This document shows, piece after piece, positions 47,851 to 58,196 of a DNA stretch of 64,000 nucleotides. Source of the stretch: Sagittula sp. P11 (GTDB taxonomy: Bacteria; Pseudomonadota; Alphaproteobacteria; Rhodobacterales; Rhodobacteraceae). Position numbers and translations under genes: made by a program. The stretch lies in contig NZ_CP021913.1 of NCBI RefSeq assembly GCF_002814095.1, positions 1,240,001-1,304,000 of the forward strand, read 5' to 3'. Under the pieces are notes generated by a model. That model worked only from the letters and a program-made list of their open reading frames with translations. It did no database searches and was not told the DNA's origin. Every line of letters begins with the position of its first letter. Positions within the stretch are counted from its first letter, which is position 1.

Positions 47851-50800
47851 TCAGGCCTGTTCGGGCACGAGGATCTCCCGCTTGCCGACATGGTTGGCGG
47901 CGGACACGACGCCCTCGTCCTCCATCTGCTCCACGAGGCGCGCCGCCTTGTTGTAGCCGATGCCCAGCTTGCGCTGGATGTAGGAGGTCGAACACTTGCG
48001 GTCCTTGATGACAATCGCCACCGCCTGGTCGTACAGCGCATCCTCGCCGCCGGTGTTGCCACCCGTGTTCAGGCCCAGCACCGCGTCGATATTGTCGGCC
48101 TTCTCCTCGTCCGGGCCTTCCACCACGCCGCCCACGTATTCCGGCGGGCCATAGGCCTTGAGGTGGTTGACGATCTCCTCGACCTCTTCGTCGCTGACGA
48201 ACGGCCCGTGGCAGCGGGTGATCTTCGCCCCGCCCGCCATGTAAAGCATGTCGCCCATACCGAGGAGCTGCTCGGCCCCCATCTCGCCCAGGATGGTGCG
48301 GCTGTCGATCTTCGACGTCACCTGGAAGGAGATCCGGGTCGGGAAGTTCGCCTTGATCGTGCCGGTGATGACGTCGACCGACGGACGCTGCGTCGCCATG
48401 ATCAGGTGGATGCCCGAGGCCCGCGCCATCTGCGCAAGGCGCTGGATGCAGGCTTCGATCTCCTTGCCCGCGACCATCATCAGGTCGGCCATCTCGTCGA
48501 CGATGACGACGATGTAGGGCATCTTCTTCGGCTCGAACTCGTCGGTCTCGAACACCGGTTCGCCCGTCTCGTCGTCGAATCCGGTCTGCACCGTGCGCGA
48601 GAACATCTCGCCCTTCGACAGGGCATCCGCCACGCGCGAGTTGTAGCCGTCGATGTTCCGCACGCCCATCTTGGACATCTTGCGGTAACGGTCTTCCATC
48701 TCGCCCACGACCCACTTCAGCGCCACCACGGCCTTCTTCGGATCGGTCACCACCGGCGACAGCAGGTGCGGGATGCCGTCGTAGACGCTGAGTTCCAGCA
48801 TCTTCGGGTCGATCATCACCAGCCGCAGGTCCTCCGGCGTCAGCTTGTAAAGCAGCGACAGGATCATGGTGTTGATCGCCACCGACTTGCCCGAACCCGT
48901 CGTACCCGCGATCAGCAGGTGGGGCATCTTGGCGAGGTTCGCGACCATCGGGTCGCCGCCGATGTCCTTGCCCAGTGCCAGCGGCAGCTTGTGGTTGCCG
49001 TCGCCGTATTCGCGGCCGGCGAGGATCTCGCGGAAGCAGACCATCTCGCGCTTGTCGTTCGGCAGTTCGATACCGATGACCGAGCGGCCCGGCACGGTGG
49101 AGACACGCGCCGAGAGGGCGGACATGCTGCGCGCGATGTCGTCAGCCAGGCCGATCACGCGGCTGGCCTTCAGGCCCGGCGCCGGTTCCAGCTCGTACAT
49201 GGTGACCACGGGGCCGGGACGGACCGAGACGATCTCCCCCTTCACGCCGTAGTCGTCCAGCACGGATTCCAGCATCCGGGCGTTCTCTTCAAGCGCTTCG
49301 TCCGACAGGTGATGCCGTTCGATCCGCTCGGGCGACATCAGGAGCGACAGCGGCGGCAGCTCGAACTCGGGCGCATTGTCCTCGAACTTAAGGCTCGGCT
49401 GGGCTTCCAGCTTGGCGCGGGTCGACAGTTGCACCGGCTTGCGGACCGGCTGCTGCACCACCTTCTTCGTGTCCTGCATCGGCGCGGCGCGATGGACCGG
49501 CGGCGCGGGCATCGGCGGCGCGGGCGGCAGCGTGCGGTGGTCGTCGTCGTCCTCGTCGAAGCGGCTCACCACATCGTCGTCATCGTAACCGTCGTCATAG
49601 CCGTCGTCGTATCTGTCGCCGTAGTCGTCGAAGTCCGACAGCTCGGTGTAGGCGTCGGCGGGCGGCGTGCGGTGCGGCTCGGCCACGCGCGGCGTGGCCG
49701 CCATGGCGGGCTGCGGCGGCAGCGTCGCATCCTCTGCCACGGGCGCGCTCATCGGGCGCGACGCACCGGGCGCCTGCGGCACGCTTCCGCGCGGCGTGGC
49801 ATGCAGCGGCGGCAGGCCGGCGGCCCCGGCCATCGCCCCGGCGCTCACGGTGCGCGACGCGGTCAGCGGCGGTTCCGGCGGCAGCGCGGCTTGACCGGCG
49901 GTCATCGGCGGCTCCGGCGGCAGACCCGCGGCTTGCGTGCGCTGCGAAATCAGAAGCGGCTGCGGCCCGTGACCCCGCCCCTTCGTCAGCGGCTTCGTCG
50001 GGTCCGGCCGCTTGGCGCTGAGCGTCGGCAGGACGGGACGGCGGGCATTCACGGCCGAGGCGATCTTGGCCCGGATGCGGTCCTCGCCGGGGGCGTCCAC
50101 GTCGTGATCCATCAGGTTCTCCACCAGTTCCGGCTGCGGCATCGGCGCCGGGTCACGCCGGATCAGCGAGGGCATGCGCTTCAGGAACCCGGTCTTCTCC
50201 GGCGGCGGCGCAAAGGCCGGATCGTCGAAGTCGACGTCGTCCTCGGTCACCTCGAGCGTGTTGACCGGCGGCACGGCGCGCTTCACGCGCGGCGCGGTGG
50301 GGATGCCTTCGTGAGAGATCGCCTCGGCCTCTGCAGCGGCAGCCCGGGAGGCACGGCGTTCGGCGTTGCGCTCCTGCATGACACGGGCGGCGCCCACGGC
50401 CTGCTGCGCGCCACGGCCCGTCAGCCGGACGAGGAAGGCGTAGGTCATCACCACGCCGATCATCATGAAGCGGCCGATGCGCACCAGCTCCTCGCGGGTG
50501 AAGCCCAGAACGAAGGCGCCGAGCCCGATGATCCCGAGGCCCAGCACCAGCATGGTCAGCTTCAGCCCCAGCGCGGGCGACAGCGGCAGACCGGTCAGTA
50601 TCGAGCCCATGACCATGTCGCCGAACAGACCGCCATGACCAAAGTGATGCGTCCAGTCGCCGCCCTGCGGCAGCCCCGAGGCATAGACCGAGCACAGCAT
50701 CATCCAGACCGGTGCGAGGATCACGCAGAGGAACGACCGCCCCTCGGCCTTGTGCGCCACCATGCGCACGCCCCAGACGGCAAAGGCGAAGGACAGCGCC

Positions 50801-51069
50801 CATGTGCCCAGCCCGAGGATCATGAACAGGGGCGCGGCGATGTAGGCGCCCAGCCGGCCCAGCCAGTTCTGCACCGGCGCGTCCGTGGCCGACAGCCAGG
50901 ACGGATCGTCCGGCGAGTAGGAGGCGATCATCAGCGCGACGGCAAAGCCCACGATCACCATAACCACGCCCACCAGTTCGCGCCCGCGCTTTTCCAGCAC
51001 CAGAGCGGTGTTGGAATCCAGCAGCGGATCGCGGCGGCGGCCTGAGTTGTGAGCCTGGTAAGATGCCAT
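47851..51069 (-). CDS. ftsK: DNA translocase FtsK
   Basis: This 1072-residue protein is a septum-located DNA pump that clears chromosome ends at division. Residues 25-210 hold about five membrane segments. Residues 220-560 form a Pro/Ala- and Asp-rich linker. Residues 590-1000 are the RecA-like motor with Walker [13 protein letters not shown] near 721, Walker [14 protein letters not shown] near 855 and [13 protein letters not shown]. The last 65 residues form the gamma winged helix that reads KOPS ([27 protein letters not shown]). A very long open frame on the opposite strand is only a composition shadow. dapC lies upstream on the same strand. Confidence 0.97.
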   Translation of the reverse strand: MASYQAHNSGRRRDPLLDSNTALVLEKRGRELVGVVMVIVGFAVALMIASYSPDDPSWLSATDAPVQNWLGRLGAYIAAPLFMILGLGTWALSFAFAVWGVRMVAHKAEGRSFLCVILAPVWMMLCSVYASGLPQGGDWTHHFGHGGLFGDMVMGSILTGLPLSPALGLKLTMLVLGLGIIGLGAFVLGFTREELVRIGRFMMIGVVMTYAFLVRLTGRGAQQAVGAARVMQERNAERRASRAAAAEAEAISHEGIPTAPRVKRAVPPVNTLEVTEDDVDFDDPAFAPPPEKTGFLKRMPSLIRRDPAPMPQPELVENLMDHDVDAPGEDRIRAKIASAVNARRPVLPTLSAKRPDPTKPLTKGRGHGPQPLLISQRTQAAGLPPEPPMTAGQAALPPEPPLTASRTVSAGAMAGAAGLPPLHATPRGSVPQAPGASRPMSAPVAEDATLPPQPAMAATPRVAEPHRTPPADAYTELSDFDDYGDRYDDGYDDGYDDDDVVSRFDEDDDDHRTLPPAPPMPAPPVHRAAPMQDTKKVVQQPVRKPVQLSTRAKLEAQPSLKFEDNAPEFELPPLSLLMSPERIERHHLSDEALEENARMLESVLDDYGVKGEIVSVRPGPVVTMYELEPAPGLKASRVIGLADDIARSMSALSARVSTVPGRSVIGIELPNDKREMVCFREILAGREYGDGNHKLPLALGKDIGGDPMVANLAKMPHLLIAGTTGSGKSVAINTMILSLLYKLTPEDLRLVMIDPKMLELSVYDGIPHLLSPVVTDPKKAVVALKWVVGEMEDRYRKMSKMGVRNIDGYNSRVADALSKGEMFSRTVQTGFDDETGEPVFETDEFEPKKMPYIVVIVDEMADLMMVAGKEIEACIQRLAQMARASGIHLIMATQRPSVDVITGTIKANFPTRISFQVTSKIDSRTILGEMGAEQLLGMGDMLYMAGGAKITRCHGPFVSDEEVEEIVNHLKAYGPPEYVGGVVEGPDEEKADNIDAVLGLNTGGNTGGEDALYDQAVAIVIKDRKCSTSYIQRKLGIGYNKAARLVEQMEDEGVVSAANHVGKREILVPEQA

Positions 51070-51162
51070 GTCGTGTTCGCCTCTTTTCTTGTCCTTGCGC
51101 CCTCTTCCGGGACCTTCGGCGCCGTCGCGCGCCGGTGCCCCGGCGGATGCGCCGGTCTTTTC

Positions 51163-52341
51163 TTATCCGTAAAGCGTGTCCCTGATGAGGGTCAGCCCTT
51201 CTTCCGTTTCGTCCCGCGGTGCCACGATGGCCACGCGGATATATGCCATGCCCGGATTGCCCGCGGCGGTGTCCTTCGACAGGTACGCGCCCGGCAGCAC
51301 CCGCACGCCGGTCTTCTGCCACAGCTCCAGCGTCGCGGCCTCGCCGTCCTCGACCGGCAGCCACAGGAACATGCCGGCGACCGGGCTCATGTAGCCGGGC
51401 ACATGGCCCAGCAGGCGGTCCGCCAGTTCGTACTTCTCGACGTAGAGCGCGCGGTTCTCGGTTACGTGGGTCTCCTCGGACCAGAGCTTTTCGGACACGC
51501 GCTGGATCGGCAGCGGCAACGGCGCGCCGGAATAGGCGCGCAACTGCTTCATCCGCGCGATGCTGTCCGGCCCGCCCGCGACAAAGCCCGACCGCAGCCC
51601 CGGCAGGTTCGACCGCTTCGACAGCGAATGGAAGGAAACCACGCGCTCCGGGTCGGCGCCCATCTTCTTCGCCACCTCCAGCGCGCCCTTCGGCGGCGTG
51701 TCGCGGTAGATCTCGGCATAGCATTCGTCGGCGAGGATGACGAAGTCGTGCTTCTCCGCCAGTCCGATCAGATCGCGCCAGTACCCCTCGTCCGCCATCA
51801 CCCCCTGCGGGTTGGCGGGCGAACAGATGTAGACGGCCGCCGTGCGGTCCAGCACATCCGCCCCGACAGAGGCGAAGTCCGGCAGGTGACCCGTCTCTGC
51901 CGTAGCGGGCACGAAACGCGGCTCCGCCCCGACCGAAATCGCCGAGATCATGTAGACTTGGTAGAACGGGTTGGGCATCAGCACGACCGGCCGCTTTCCG
52001 TTCTTCTGTTCGGGGATCAGCGACATGCCCGCGTTGTAGAGCCCCTCGCGCGACCCGTTCAGCGCCATGATCTGCGTGTCGGGATCCATCATCACGTCGT
52101 AGCGGCGATAGAGCCAGTCGCGGATCGCGCCGCGCAGCTCGGGCGTGCCCTCGTTCGGCGGATACTTGGCGAATTCATGGGCATGCGCGACAAGCGTGTC
52201 CGAGATCCACAGCGGATAGGGATGCTTCGGCTCACCGATGGACATATGGCGCACCGGTCCGCCCGGCTCTGTCGAGTCGAGAAGTGCCCGCAGACGCGGG
52301 AACGCATAGGCCGGTAGGTTCGAGAACCGCTCGGGGAACAT
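51163..52341 (-). CDS. dapC: Aminotransferase class I, N-succinyldiaminopimelate aminotransferase type
   Basis: This 392-residue PLP enzyme begins MFPERFSNLPAYAFPRLRAL. MSIGEPKHPYP, LNGSREGLYNAG, MPNPFYQVY, CSPANPQGVM and LADECYAEIY follow, and the PLP Lys lies in SFHSLSKRSNLPGLRSGF, a motif typical of DapC. It would convert N-succinyl-2-amino-6-oxopimelate to N-succinyl-L,L-diaminopimelate for lysine and peptidoglycan synthesis. The start is by family N-terminus; an ATG 33 bases upstream is possible, and neither has a strong ribosome site. ftsK follows after 93 bases. Confidence 0.88.
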   Translation of the reverse strand: MFPERFSNLPAYAFPRLRALLDSTEPGGPVRHMSIGEPKHPYPLWISDTLVAHAHEFAKYPPNEGTPELRGAIRDWLYRRYDVMMDPDTQIMALNGSREGLYNAGMSLIPEQKNGKRPVVLMPNPFYQVYMISAISVGAEPRFVPATAETGHLPDFASVGADVLDRTAAVYICSPANPQGVMADEGYWRDLIGLAEKHDFVILADECYAEIYRDTPPKGALEVAKKMGADPERVVSFHSLSKRSNLPGLRSGFVAGGPDSIARMKQLRAYSGAPLPLPIQRVSEKLWSEETHVTENRALYVEKYELADRLLGHVPGYMSPVAGMFLWLPVEDGEAATLELWQKTGVRVLPGAYLSKDTAAGNPGMAYIRVAIVAPRDETEEGLTLIRDTLYG

Positions 52342-52708
52342 CTGGTCTGCTCTGTACTGCCTCGGTATGCCCATTCGGGCGTCGGGGTCGTTTTCCGCCC
52401 CGCGTTGCACGAAGGATACGTTTATTGCCCCCGGTCTGTCCAGAATCTTGGGGCACCTCCGGGGCGATGTGGCGCGAAAGTCGCAATGGTGCTCAATGAC
52501 TTCGCCCGCGCGGTCACGGTTCAGCCCCGCGCCCCGACGACAGGACCGCGCCATTTGCGTCCCTGCGCCGTGGATGGCGCGCATCCGGGCCCCCTGACCG
52601 GCCCACCCGCCACGTGCCGCCCCGCCCGGTTGCGCCGGGCGGCCCGAACGATGATCGCCTTTCTGGCCACCGGCGGTTGACACCGGCGCGCCCTCCTGAA
52701 CCGCATCG
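52342..52708. other. Intergenic region without a recognisable gene
   Basis: About 370 bases between dapC and the amidase terminator hold open frames on both strands with no family signature or strong ribosome site. The dapC promoter must lie here. No repeat was found. Confidence 0.4.
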
Positions 52709-52737
52709 AAAAGGGCCCGGCCGTCAAAGCCGGGCCC
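52709..52737 (-). terminator. Terminator of the second amidase
   Basis: Minus-strand RNA pairs 52737-52729 with 52721-52713 (9 bp, 7-base loop), followed by UUUUCG. It lies 39 bases after the stop. Confidence 0.85.
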
Positions 52738-52775
52738 CTGCCCAAGTCACGATTCTCCGCAGGTCCCGGGGCGCT

Positions 52776-54104
52776 TCAGCCCGCCAGCGCCGTCTCCACG
52801 CCTTTCGCCAGCCGCAGCACCCGGTGTTCCGCCATCGGCGGCGCCATGACGGAGATGCCGCAGCTCGGCAGACCGGCGGGCAAGGTGACGATGGCACCGC
52901 CCAGCAGGTTGCCGATGCGGGTGTTGCGCAGGGTGCGGAGGTTCGCCTTCACGTAGGTCTCGCCCAGTTCCATCAGCGTCGCCGCCTTCTCCGGCAGGTT
53001 TGGCGCCGTGGGCATCAGCACCCCGTCGAACCCGGCCGTCGCCCGCGCCCATGTCTCCCGCACCGCCCGCAGCCGCTGCCAGGCCGCCTCGAAATCCGGG
53101 CCGGAGTGCGATTTCCCGCTCTCGAACCGCTCGCGGATCGGCTGGAACATCAGGTCGGGCCGCGCGTCGATCTCCGCGCCCCAGGTCGCCCAGGCCTCCA
53201 CCGTGTACAGCATGGCGCTGTCCTTGTTCGGCCCCTCGATCTCCGGGAAGTCGAGCGGCACGATCTCGGCCCCGGCCTCCCGGATCCGGTCCAGCGCCTG
53301 CGCGTAGGCCCGCGCTGGCGCGTCGTCGAGGTCGTCCATCACCACGGTCTGCAGGGCCGCGAACCTCCGCCCCTTCAGCGACGTGTCGCCGCGCAGGTCC
53401 GGCGCCGGGCTGCCCTCCAGCGCCGACAGTACCAGCGCCGCATCCTCCACCGTCCGGCAAAGCGGCCCCACCGTGTCGAAGCTGACGATCAGCGGCACCA
53501 CGCCCTTCAGCGAGAGCCGCCCCGTGGTGGTCTTCAGCCCCACGAGGTCGTTCCAGCAGGCGGGCAGCCGGACGCTGCCGCCGGTGTCCGACCCGATGCC
53601 CGCCGCCGCCAGACCAAAGGCCACCGACGCCGCCGCCCCGGAGGACGAGCCCCCCGCCACCGCATCTGGATCGTTCACGCAGGGCGAGGTCGCGGTCGAC
53701 GGGTTCAGCCCAAGGCCAGAGAACGCCAGTTCCGACATGTGCGTCTTGCCGAGGCAGACCAGCCCGTTCAGCGTCGCTGTGCGCAACACCTCCGCGTCCT
53801 GCGCGGGCACCCGGCCCTTCAGCAGCGCCGAACCCGCCTCCGTCGCGACGCCTGCCGTGTCGTAGAGGTCCTTCCAGCTGATCGGCACCCCGTCCAGCGG
53901 ATGCCGCCGCAGCTTCAGCCGCGCCCGCTCCGCCGCGGCCTCGGCTTCGGCCATGGCGCGCTCCGGGGTCGTGCGGGCAAAGATGCGGTCCTTCAGCGGA
54001 TGCGCCTCGATCGCGTCGAGCATGTCGCGCGTCAGCCGGACCGGATCGGTCTCGCCGGAGGCAATGGCGCGTCCGAGGTCGGCGGCGCTGGGTCGGTCGG
54101 TCAT
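52776..54104 (-). CDS. Amidase signature family protein (second copy)
   Basis: The enzyme has 442 residues. The catalytic triad is visible: Lys78 in GVPISWKDL, the Ser pair at 153/154 in GGSSSG and nucleophile Ser177 in GSDTGGSVRLPA. PTAPNLPEKAATLME and AIVTLPAGLPSCGISVMAPP are typical C-terminal parts. There is no signal peptide. The ATG has a GGGAG site; eight codons upstream remain open but are less likely. It is divergent from the UbiH-type gene. The substrate is unknown; a small amide is likely. Confidence 0.92.
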   Translation of the reverse strand: MTDRPSAADLGRAIASGETDPVRLTRDMLDAIEAHPLKDRIFARTTPERAMAEAEAAAERARLKLRRHPLDGVPISWKDLYDTAGVATEAGSALLKGRVPAQDAEVLRTATLNGLVCLGKTHMSELAFSGLGLNPSTATSPCVNDPDAVAGGSSSGAAASVAFGLAAAGIGSDTGGSVRLPACWNDLVGLKTTTGRLSLKGVVPLIVSFDTVGPLCRTVEDAALVLSALEGSPAPDLRGDTSLKGRRFAALQTVVMDDLDDAPARAYAQALDRIREAGAEIVPLDFPEIEGPNKDSAMLYTVEAWATWGAEIDARPDLMFQPIRERFESGKSHSGPDFEAAWQRLRAVRETWARATAGFDGVLMPTAPNLPEKAATLMELGETYVKANLRTLRNTRIGNLLGGAIVTLPAGLPSCGISVMAPPMAEHRVLRLAKGVETALAG

Positions 54105-54233
54105 GTCGGGCTCCCTGTCGTGCAGCACCTTGCGGCGGCGGCCATGCCTCCGCCCGGCTCCGGTGCGTCAGGAACAGGAGTAGCGGCGGGAAGGCGCATG
54201 GACAATCCCGCGCGGGCCGCCATATTCCGCCTC

Positions 54234-55445
54234 ATGGAACATGACCTGATCATCGTGGGCGGCGGGCTGAACGGTCCGGCCCTTGCCCTCGCCGCCGCCC
54301 GCGCCGGACTGACCAGCGTGGTGCTCGACGCCCTGCCCGCGGCAACCCGCAGCGACGACAACTTCGACGGACGCGGCTACGCGCTGGCGCTGGCCTCGCA
54401 GCGCATGCTCGCAGCGCTCGACCTCTGGGACGGGCTGGCCGCCGACGCGCAACCGATGCGCCAGATCAAGGTCACCGATGGCCGCGTGGGCGAGGCGCAG
54501 GTCTTCCTCGGCCTGCATTTCGACAGCGCCGAGCTCGAGGAAGGCCCGATGGGCTACATGCTCGAGGACCGCTTCCTGCGCCGCGCGCTCATGGCCGCGA
54601 CCGAAGCCTCGCCGCTCATCACCCCCCGCGCCGGCACCCGGGTCATCGCCCAGACCACAGGACACGAGGGCGCGACCGTGACGCTCGACGACGGCGAGGT
54701 GCTGAAGGGCCGGCTGCTGGTCGGCGCCGACGGACGGTCCAGCGGCACGGCGGCCCGTGCGGGCATCCGGCGCACCGGCTGGGGCTACGGCCAGACCGCG
54801 CTGGTCTGCGCCATCTCGCACGAGAAACCGCACGAGGGCGTGGCCCATCAGCTCTTCCTGCCCTCCGGCCCGCTGGCGATCCTGCCGCTGCCCGGCAACC
54901 GCTCCTCCATCGTCTGGAGCGAGACCGAACACCGCGCAAAGGCGATCGACGCGCTCGGCGATGCGGAATACCTGCAGGTCCTGCGCCCCCGCTTCGGCGA
55001 CTTCCTCGGCGAGATCGGGCTGGCCGGGCAACGCTTCACCTACCCGCTGAACCTGACGCTGGCGAACCGCTTCGTCGACACCCGGCTGGCGCTGGTGGGC
55101 GACGCGGCCCACGGCATGCACCCCATCGCCGGACAGGGCCTGAACGCCGGTCTGCGCGACGTGGCGGCCCTGGCCCATGTGCTGAGCCACGCCAACGCCC
55201 GCGGCGAAGACATCGCCTCCGACCCCGTCCTCGCCCGCTACCAAAGCTGGCGGCGCTTCGACACCGCCTCGCTCGCGGCCAGCACGGACCTCTTCAACCG
55301 GCTGTTCTCCAACGACAATCCACTCCTGCGGCTGGCTCGGGACGCAGGCATGGCGGCGGTCAACGCCGTCCCCGGCCTGCGCCGCGGCATCATCCGCGAG
55401 GCCGCGGGCCTGACCGGCGACCTGCCCGACCTGATGCGCGGCTGA
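54234..55445 (+). CDS. UbiH/UbiF-family FAD-dependent hydroxylase
   Basis: This 403-residue flavoprotein begins MEHDLIIVGGGLNGPALALA, the FAD fold. DGEVLKGRLLVGADGRSSGT carries the DG motif, and LALVGDAAHGMHPIAGQGLN the second FAD motif with the GD dipeptide. Members hydroxylate the ubiquinone ring. Family alignment favours this ATG. An in-frame ATG at 54198 has a GGGAAGG site and would add 12 residues, so it is a real alternative. Its stop lies inside the first unit of a 20-base tandem duplication. Confidence 0.9.
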   Translation: MEHDLIIVGGGLNGPALALAAARAGLTSVVLDALPAATRSDDNFDGRGYALALASQRMLAALDLWDGLAADAQPMRQIKVTDGRVGEAQVFLGLHFDSAELEEGPMGYMLEDRFLRRALMAATEASPLITPRAGTRVIAQTTGHEGATVTLDDGEVLKGRLLVGADGRSSGTAARAGIRRTGWGYGQTALVCAISHEKPHEGVAHQLFLPSGPLAILPLPGNRSSIVWSETEHRAKAIDALGDAEYLQVLRPRFGDFLGEIGLAGQRFTYPLNLTLANRFVDTRLALVGDAAHGMHPIAGQGLNAGLRDVAALAHVLSHANARGEDIASDPVLARYQSWRRFDTASLAASTDLFNRLFSNDNPLLRLARDAGMAAVNAVPGLRRGIIREAAGLTGDLPDLMRG

Positions 55446-55480
55446 CCGAACGGGGGCGCGGCTGACCGAACGGGGGCGCG
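55441..55480. repeat. Perfect 20-base tandem duplication over the UbiH-type stop
   Basis: The unit GCTGACCGAACGGGGGCGCG occurs twice without change at 55441-55460 and 55461-55480. The stop codon of the hydroxylase gene lies in the first unit, so the second copy is untranslated. It suggests a recent slippage or unequal-exchange event. Confidence 0.95.
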
Positions 55481-55614
55481 GGCCAGACCGGCCCCGCCGC
55501 CGTACATCCCGCCGGCCCGACGGCATCCGCCGGCGCCCCATCCCGCGACCACGCCCCTTCCCCACCGCGCCGCGCTCTGCTTATCTGCGGCGGTCAACGG
55601 GAGGAAAGACACCA

Positions 55615-56361
55615 ATGAAAACCGCTATCGTGACGGGCGCCGCCCGGGGCATCGGGCTGGCCACCACCGACCTCTTCCGCGAAATGGGCTGGCAGGTCGC
55701 CATGGTCGACCGCGACCGCGAGGAACTGGAGAAGGTGGCCGCCGACCGCGACAACATCCTCGCCGTCTGCCGCGACGTGTCCAACCCGCAGGAGGTGGAC
55801 GCCATGATGCGTGACACACTCGCCTGGTCGCCCGCCGTCGACGCGCTGGTCAACAACGCCGGCGTCGCGGAATTCGGCCCGATCGAGGACTGCGACTTCA
55901 CCACCTGGCGGCGGGTGATGGAAACCAACCTCGACGGCGTCTTCCTCTGCTCGCAGGCCGCGACCCCGGCGCTCAAGGAAAGCCGCGGCGCGATCCTCAA
56001 CATCGCCTCGATCTCCGGCCTGCGCGCCTCCACCCTGCGCGTGGCCTACGGCACCTCGAAGGCGGGCGTCATCCACCTGACCAAGCAGCACGCCGCCGAA
56101 CTGGGCGAATACGGCATCCGGGTGAACTGCGTGGCCCCCGGCCCGGTGAAGACCAAGCTCTCCATCGCCGTCCACAGCCCCGAGATCATCAAGGCCTACC
56201 ACGATTCTATCCCGCTCAACCGCTACGGGACAGAGCGTGAGCTGGCCGAGGTCATCTGCTTCCTCTGCTCGGACAAGGCCGCCTACGTGACCGGGCAGAT
56301 CGTCTCCGTCGACGGCGGCTTCGACTCCACCGGCGTGGGCCTGCCCGCACTGCGCGGCTGA
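55615..56361 (+). CDS. Short-chain dehydrogenase/reductase (SDR)
   Basis: This 248-residue classical SDR has the cofactor loop TAIVTGAARGIGLAT at the start, VNNAGVAEFG, catalytic Ser in LNIASISGLRAS and the YxxxK pair in AYGTSKAGVIHLTK. The end VTGQIVSVDGGFDSTG is typical. Asp in MVDRDREEL after strand 2 suggests NAD+ preference. A GGAGGAAAG ribosome site precedes the ATG. The substrate is unknown. It is a single gene, convergent with the DUF2125 gene. Confidence 0.92.
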   Translation: MKTAIVTGAARGIGLATTDLFREMGWQVAMVDRDREELEKVAADRDNILAVCRDVSNPQEVDAMMRDTLAWSPAVDALVNNAGVAEFGPIEDCDFTTWRRVMETNLDGVFLCSQAATPALKESRGAILNIASISGLRASTLRVAYGTSKAGVIHLTKQHAAELGEYGIRVNCVAPGPVKTKLSIAVHSPEIIKAYHDSIPLNRYGTERELAEVICFLCSDKAAYVTGQIVSVDGGFDSTGVGLPALRG

Positions 56362-56390
56362 CCCCCTGCTTCTCTGCTGCAGAAATACTC

Positions 56391-56424
56391 CGGGGTGAGG
56401 CCGCAGGCCGAGGGGCAGCGCCCC
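56391..56424 (-). repeat. Dispersed multi-hairpin repeat, copy 3 (partial)
   Basis: CGGGGTGAGG at 56391-56400, GGCC-GCA-GGCC at 56399-56409 and GGGGC-AGC-GCCCC at 56412-56424 follow the same order as 59792-59825, with changed stems but matching outlines. A degraded AATACTC core adjoins at 56384. It lies after the SDR gene. Confidence 0.55.
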
Positions 56425-56495
56425 TCCATCCGGTCGCGCCGCAAGGCGTGACCAGGACCTGCCGCGCGGCACGCGCGCCCGCCTGCCTGCAAACG

Positions 56496-56522
56496 AAAAA
56501 GGGCGGGGACCCGGCCCCGCCC
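56496..56522 (-). terminator. Terminator of the DUF2125 gene
   Basis: Minus-strand RNA pairs 56522-56515 with 56508-56501 (8 G/C pairs, 6-base loop), followed by five Us. It lies 21 bases after the stop. Confidence 0.9.
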
Positions 56523-56543
56523 TTCCAGAAACGTGTCAGAGGA

Positions 56544-58067
56544 TCACTTGATCCGCTGGCCGTTCGCCAGGATCTGGCCCTGCGCGTTGAACTCGATGGT
56601 CGAGGTCGCGGTGTCCGGCTCTGCGCCCGGCACGGTGAACATGCCCAGCATCATCCGCGCGCCCATCGCATCCTGCTCCTGCACGATGCCCATGGCGATC
56701 AGCTTGTCGATCAGCCCGTTCAGGCCGGAGACCTGCAGGTTCACCTGGCCCTCGGGGCGCGGCATGCCGTCGAAGGTCTCAAGGTCGGTGTTGTCGAAGG
56801 TGAAAGAGCCCTCGCCCAGCACCTCCGCACCGACCGCGCGCACCACGAGGTCCGACAGCGTCAGCGCGTTCAGCTCCCCCGGCACGCCGCCCTGGCTCTC
56901 GACCTCCTCGATCGCGTCGGGTTCGAGCAGCGACACGAAGGGCGTCACCTCGGCCTCGACATTGGCACCGATGGTCGCCGGATCGCGCGGCAGCGTCTGA
57001 CCCGGATCGAAGATGTTCCACAGCATGTCCGCCATGGTGAAGTCCGCCAGGAGGATCGACAGGCCCGCAGGCTTCGGCGTGTCCGACTTCGCCAGCGGCA
57101 CCTCGAGCGAGAAGCCCGCCTCGCCGAAACGCGCGTCGATCGGGAACGGCATGTCGGGCACGGTCATCGACACGGTCTGCCCGACCGCCGACAGCGCATA
57201 GGTCATCGAGGCTTCGGACATCGCCATGCCCAGCTCGCCCGATTCAGACGAAAGCGTGCCGGACACCGTGTCGGACCCGTCGACGAAGTTGAACTCCGTC
57301 GTGCCGCCCTTGTGCGCCATGGTCGCATCCACGGCAAAGCCCGCGGCGAACATCGCGGCCGGATCCTCGTAATCCGAGTTCAGCGGCACGGTCGTCTCAC
57401 CCGCCGCGGCCAGGCCGCGCAGGGTGCCCTTCAGTATGCCGGAGGAAGCCGGGTTTTCGGGGTCCTTGAAGGCAAAGTCATAGGAGATGTCGCCGTATGT
57501 GACCTCCTGGGTGATCGTCTGCGTGTCGGCGCCCTTCGACACATCGGCGGACCCCTCCATCGGGCCCATCGAGACCGAGGCCTTCAGCACGTCCGGCGGC
57601 AGTTGCTCTTCCGGGCTCTCGATCTCGTCGAGCGTCACGGTCATGCTCTCGGCGCTGTACTCGTAGTGCAAGTCGTTCTCGTCGCCCGAGATGTTCATGA
57701 CCATGCCGCTCTGCGTCATGCCGAGCGTGACCGAGCCCTCCGACGGCTCACCGTCCTCCGAGAAGGTGATGACGATCTGCGAGCTTTCCGGCATCGACAG
57801 GTCGACCGACCCGTCGCCCTTCGCGGTATAGGTCATGTCCGGCATGGTGACGCCGACGCTGGCGTCTTCCTCCGGGACCGGGACGGTCATGGTGATATCG
57901 GTGACGGTCAGCGTGTCGCCGCTCACCGTCTCGGTCGCCGACACCTCGTAGCCGAAACCGGACATGTAGGATTCGAGGCTGTCCCACGCCTGCTGCGGCG
58001 TAATGTCCGCGTAAGCCGGGCCGCTCAGCACGAGCGCCAGGGCAGAGGCGGTAGCGAAGCGTTTCAT
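56544..58067 (-). CDS. DUF2125 domain exported protein
   Basis: This 507-residue acidic protein has signal peptide MKRFATASALALVLSGPAYA and mature start DITPQQAWDSLESYMSGFGY. It is rich in Asp, Glu, Ser and Thr and made of many predicted beta strands (VSGDTLTVTDITMTVPVPEE, GSVDLSMPESSQIVITF). The end contains EGQVNLQVSGLNGLIDKLIA and STIEFNAQGQILANGQRIK, which recalls large envelope proteins with repeated strand-rich modules. DUF2125 proteins are typical of alphaproteobacteria and have no established function. It is divergent from the second SDR gene. Confidence 0.8.
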   Translation of the reverse strand: MKRFATASALALVLSGPAYADITPQQAWDSLESYMSGFGYEVSATETVSGDTLTVTDITMTVPVPEEDASVGVTMPDMTYTAKGDGSVDLSMPESSQIVITFSEDGEPSEGSVTLGMTQSGMVMNISGDENDLHYEYSAESMTVTLDEIESPEEQLPPDVLKASVSMGPMEGSADVSKGADTQTITQEVTYGDISYDFAFKDPENPASSGILKGTLRGLAAAGETTVPLNSDYEDPAAMFAAGFAVDATMAHKGGTTEFNFVDGSDTVSGTLSSESGELGMAMSEASMTYALSAVGQTVSMTVPDMPFPIDARFGEAGFSLEVPLAKSDTPKPAGLSILLADFTMADMLWNIFDPGQTLPRDPATIGANVEAEVTPFVSLLEPDAIEEVESQGGVPGELNALTLSDLVVRAVGAEVLGEGSFTFDNTDLETFDGMPRPEGQVNLQVSGLNGLIDKLIAMGIVQEQDAMGARMMLGMFTVPGAEPDTATSTIEFNAQGQILANGQRIK

Positions 58068-58196
58068 AATGTACCTTTCTCAGTGACTTTCGTTATCCAT
58101 CAAAGTCCAGCACCGGGGCAGGTCCGGTCAAGGGGCTGGATTCCCTACCCTTCAGGCTTTACCAGTTTTCCGGGAAACCGGAGCCGGGGGCAAGGC

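Noticed and set aside
47890-51045. Open frame of 1051 codons antisense to ftsK
   Set aside because: It is rich in His, Arg and Ala, has no domain signature and exists because high GC removes stop codons opposite a real gene; ftsK on the other strand has all expected motifs.
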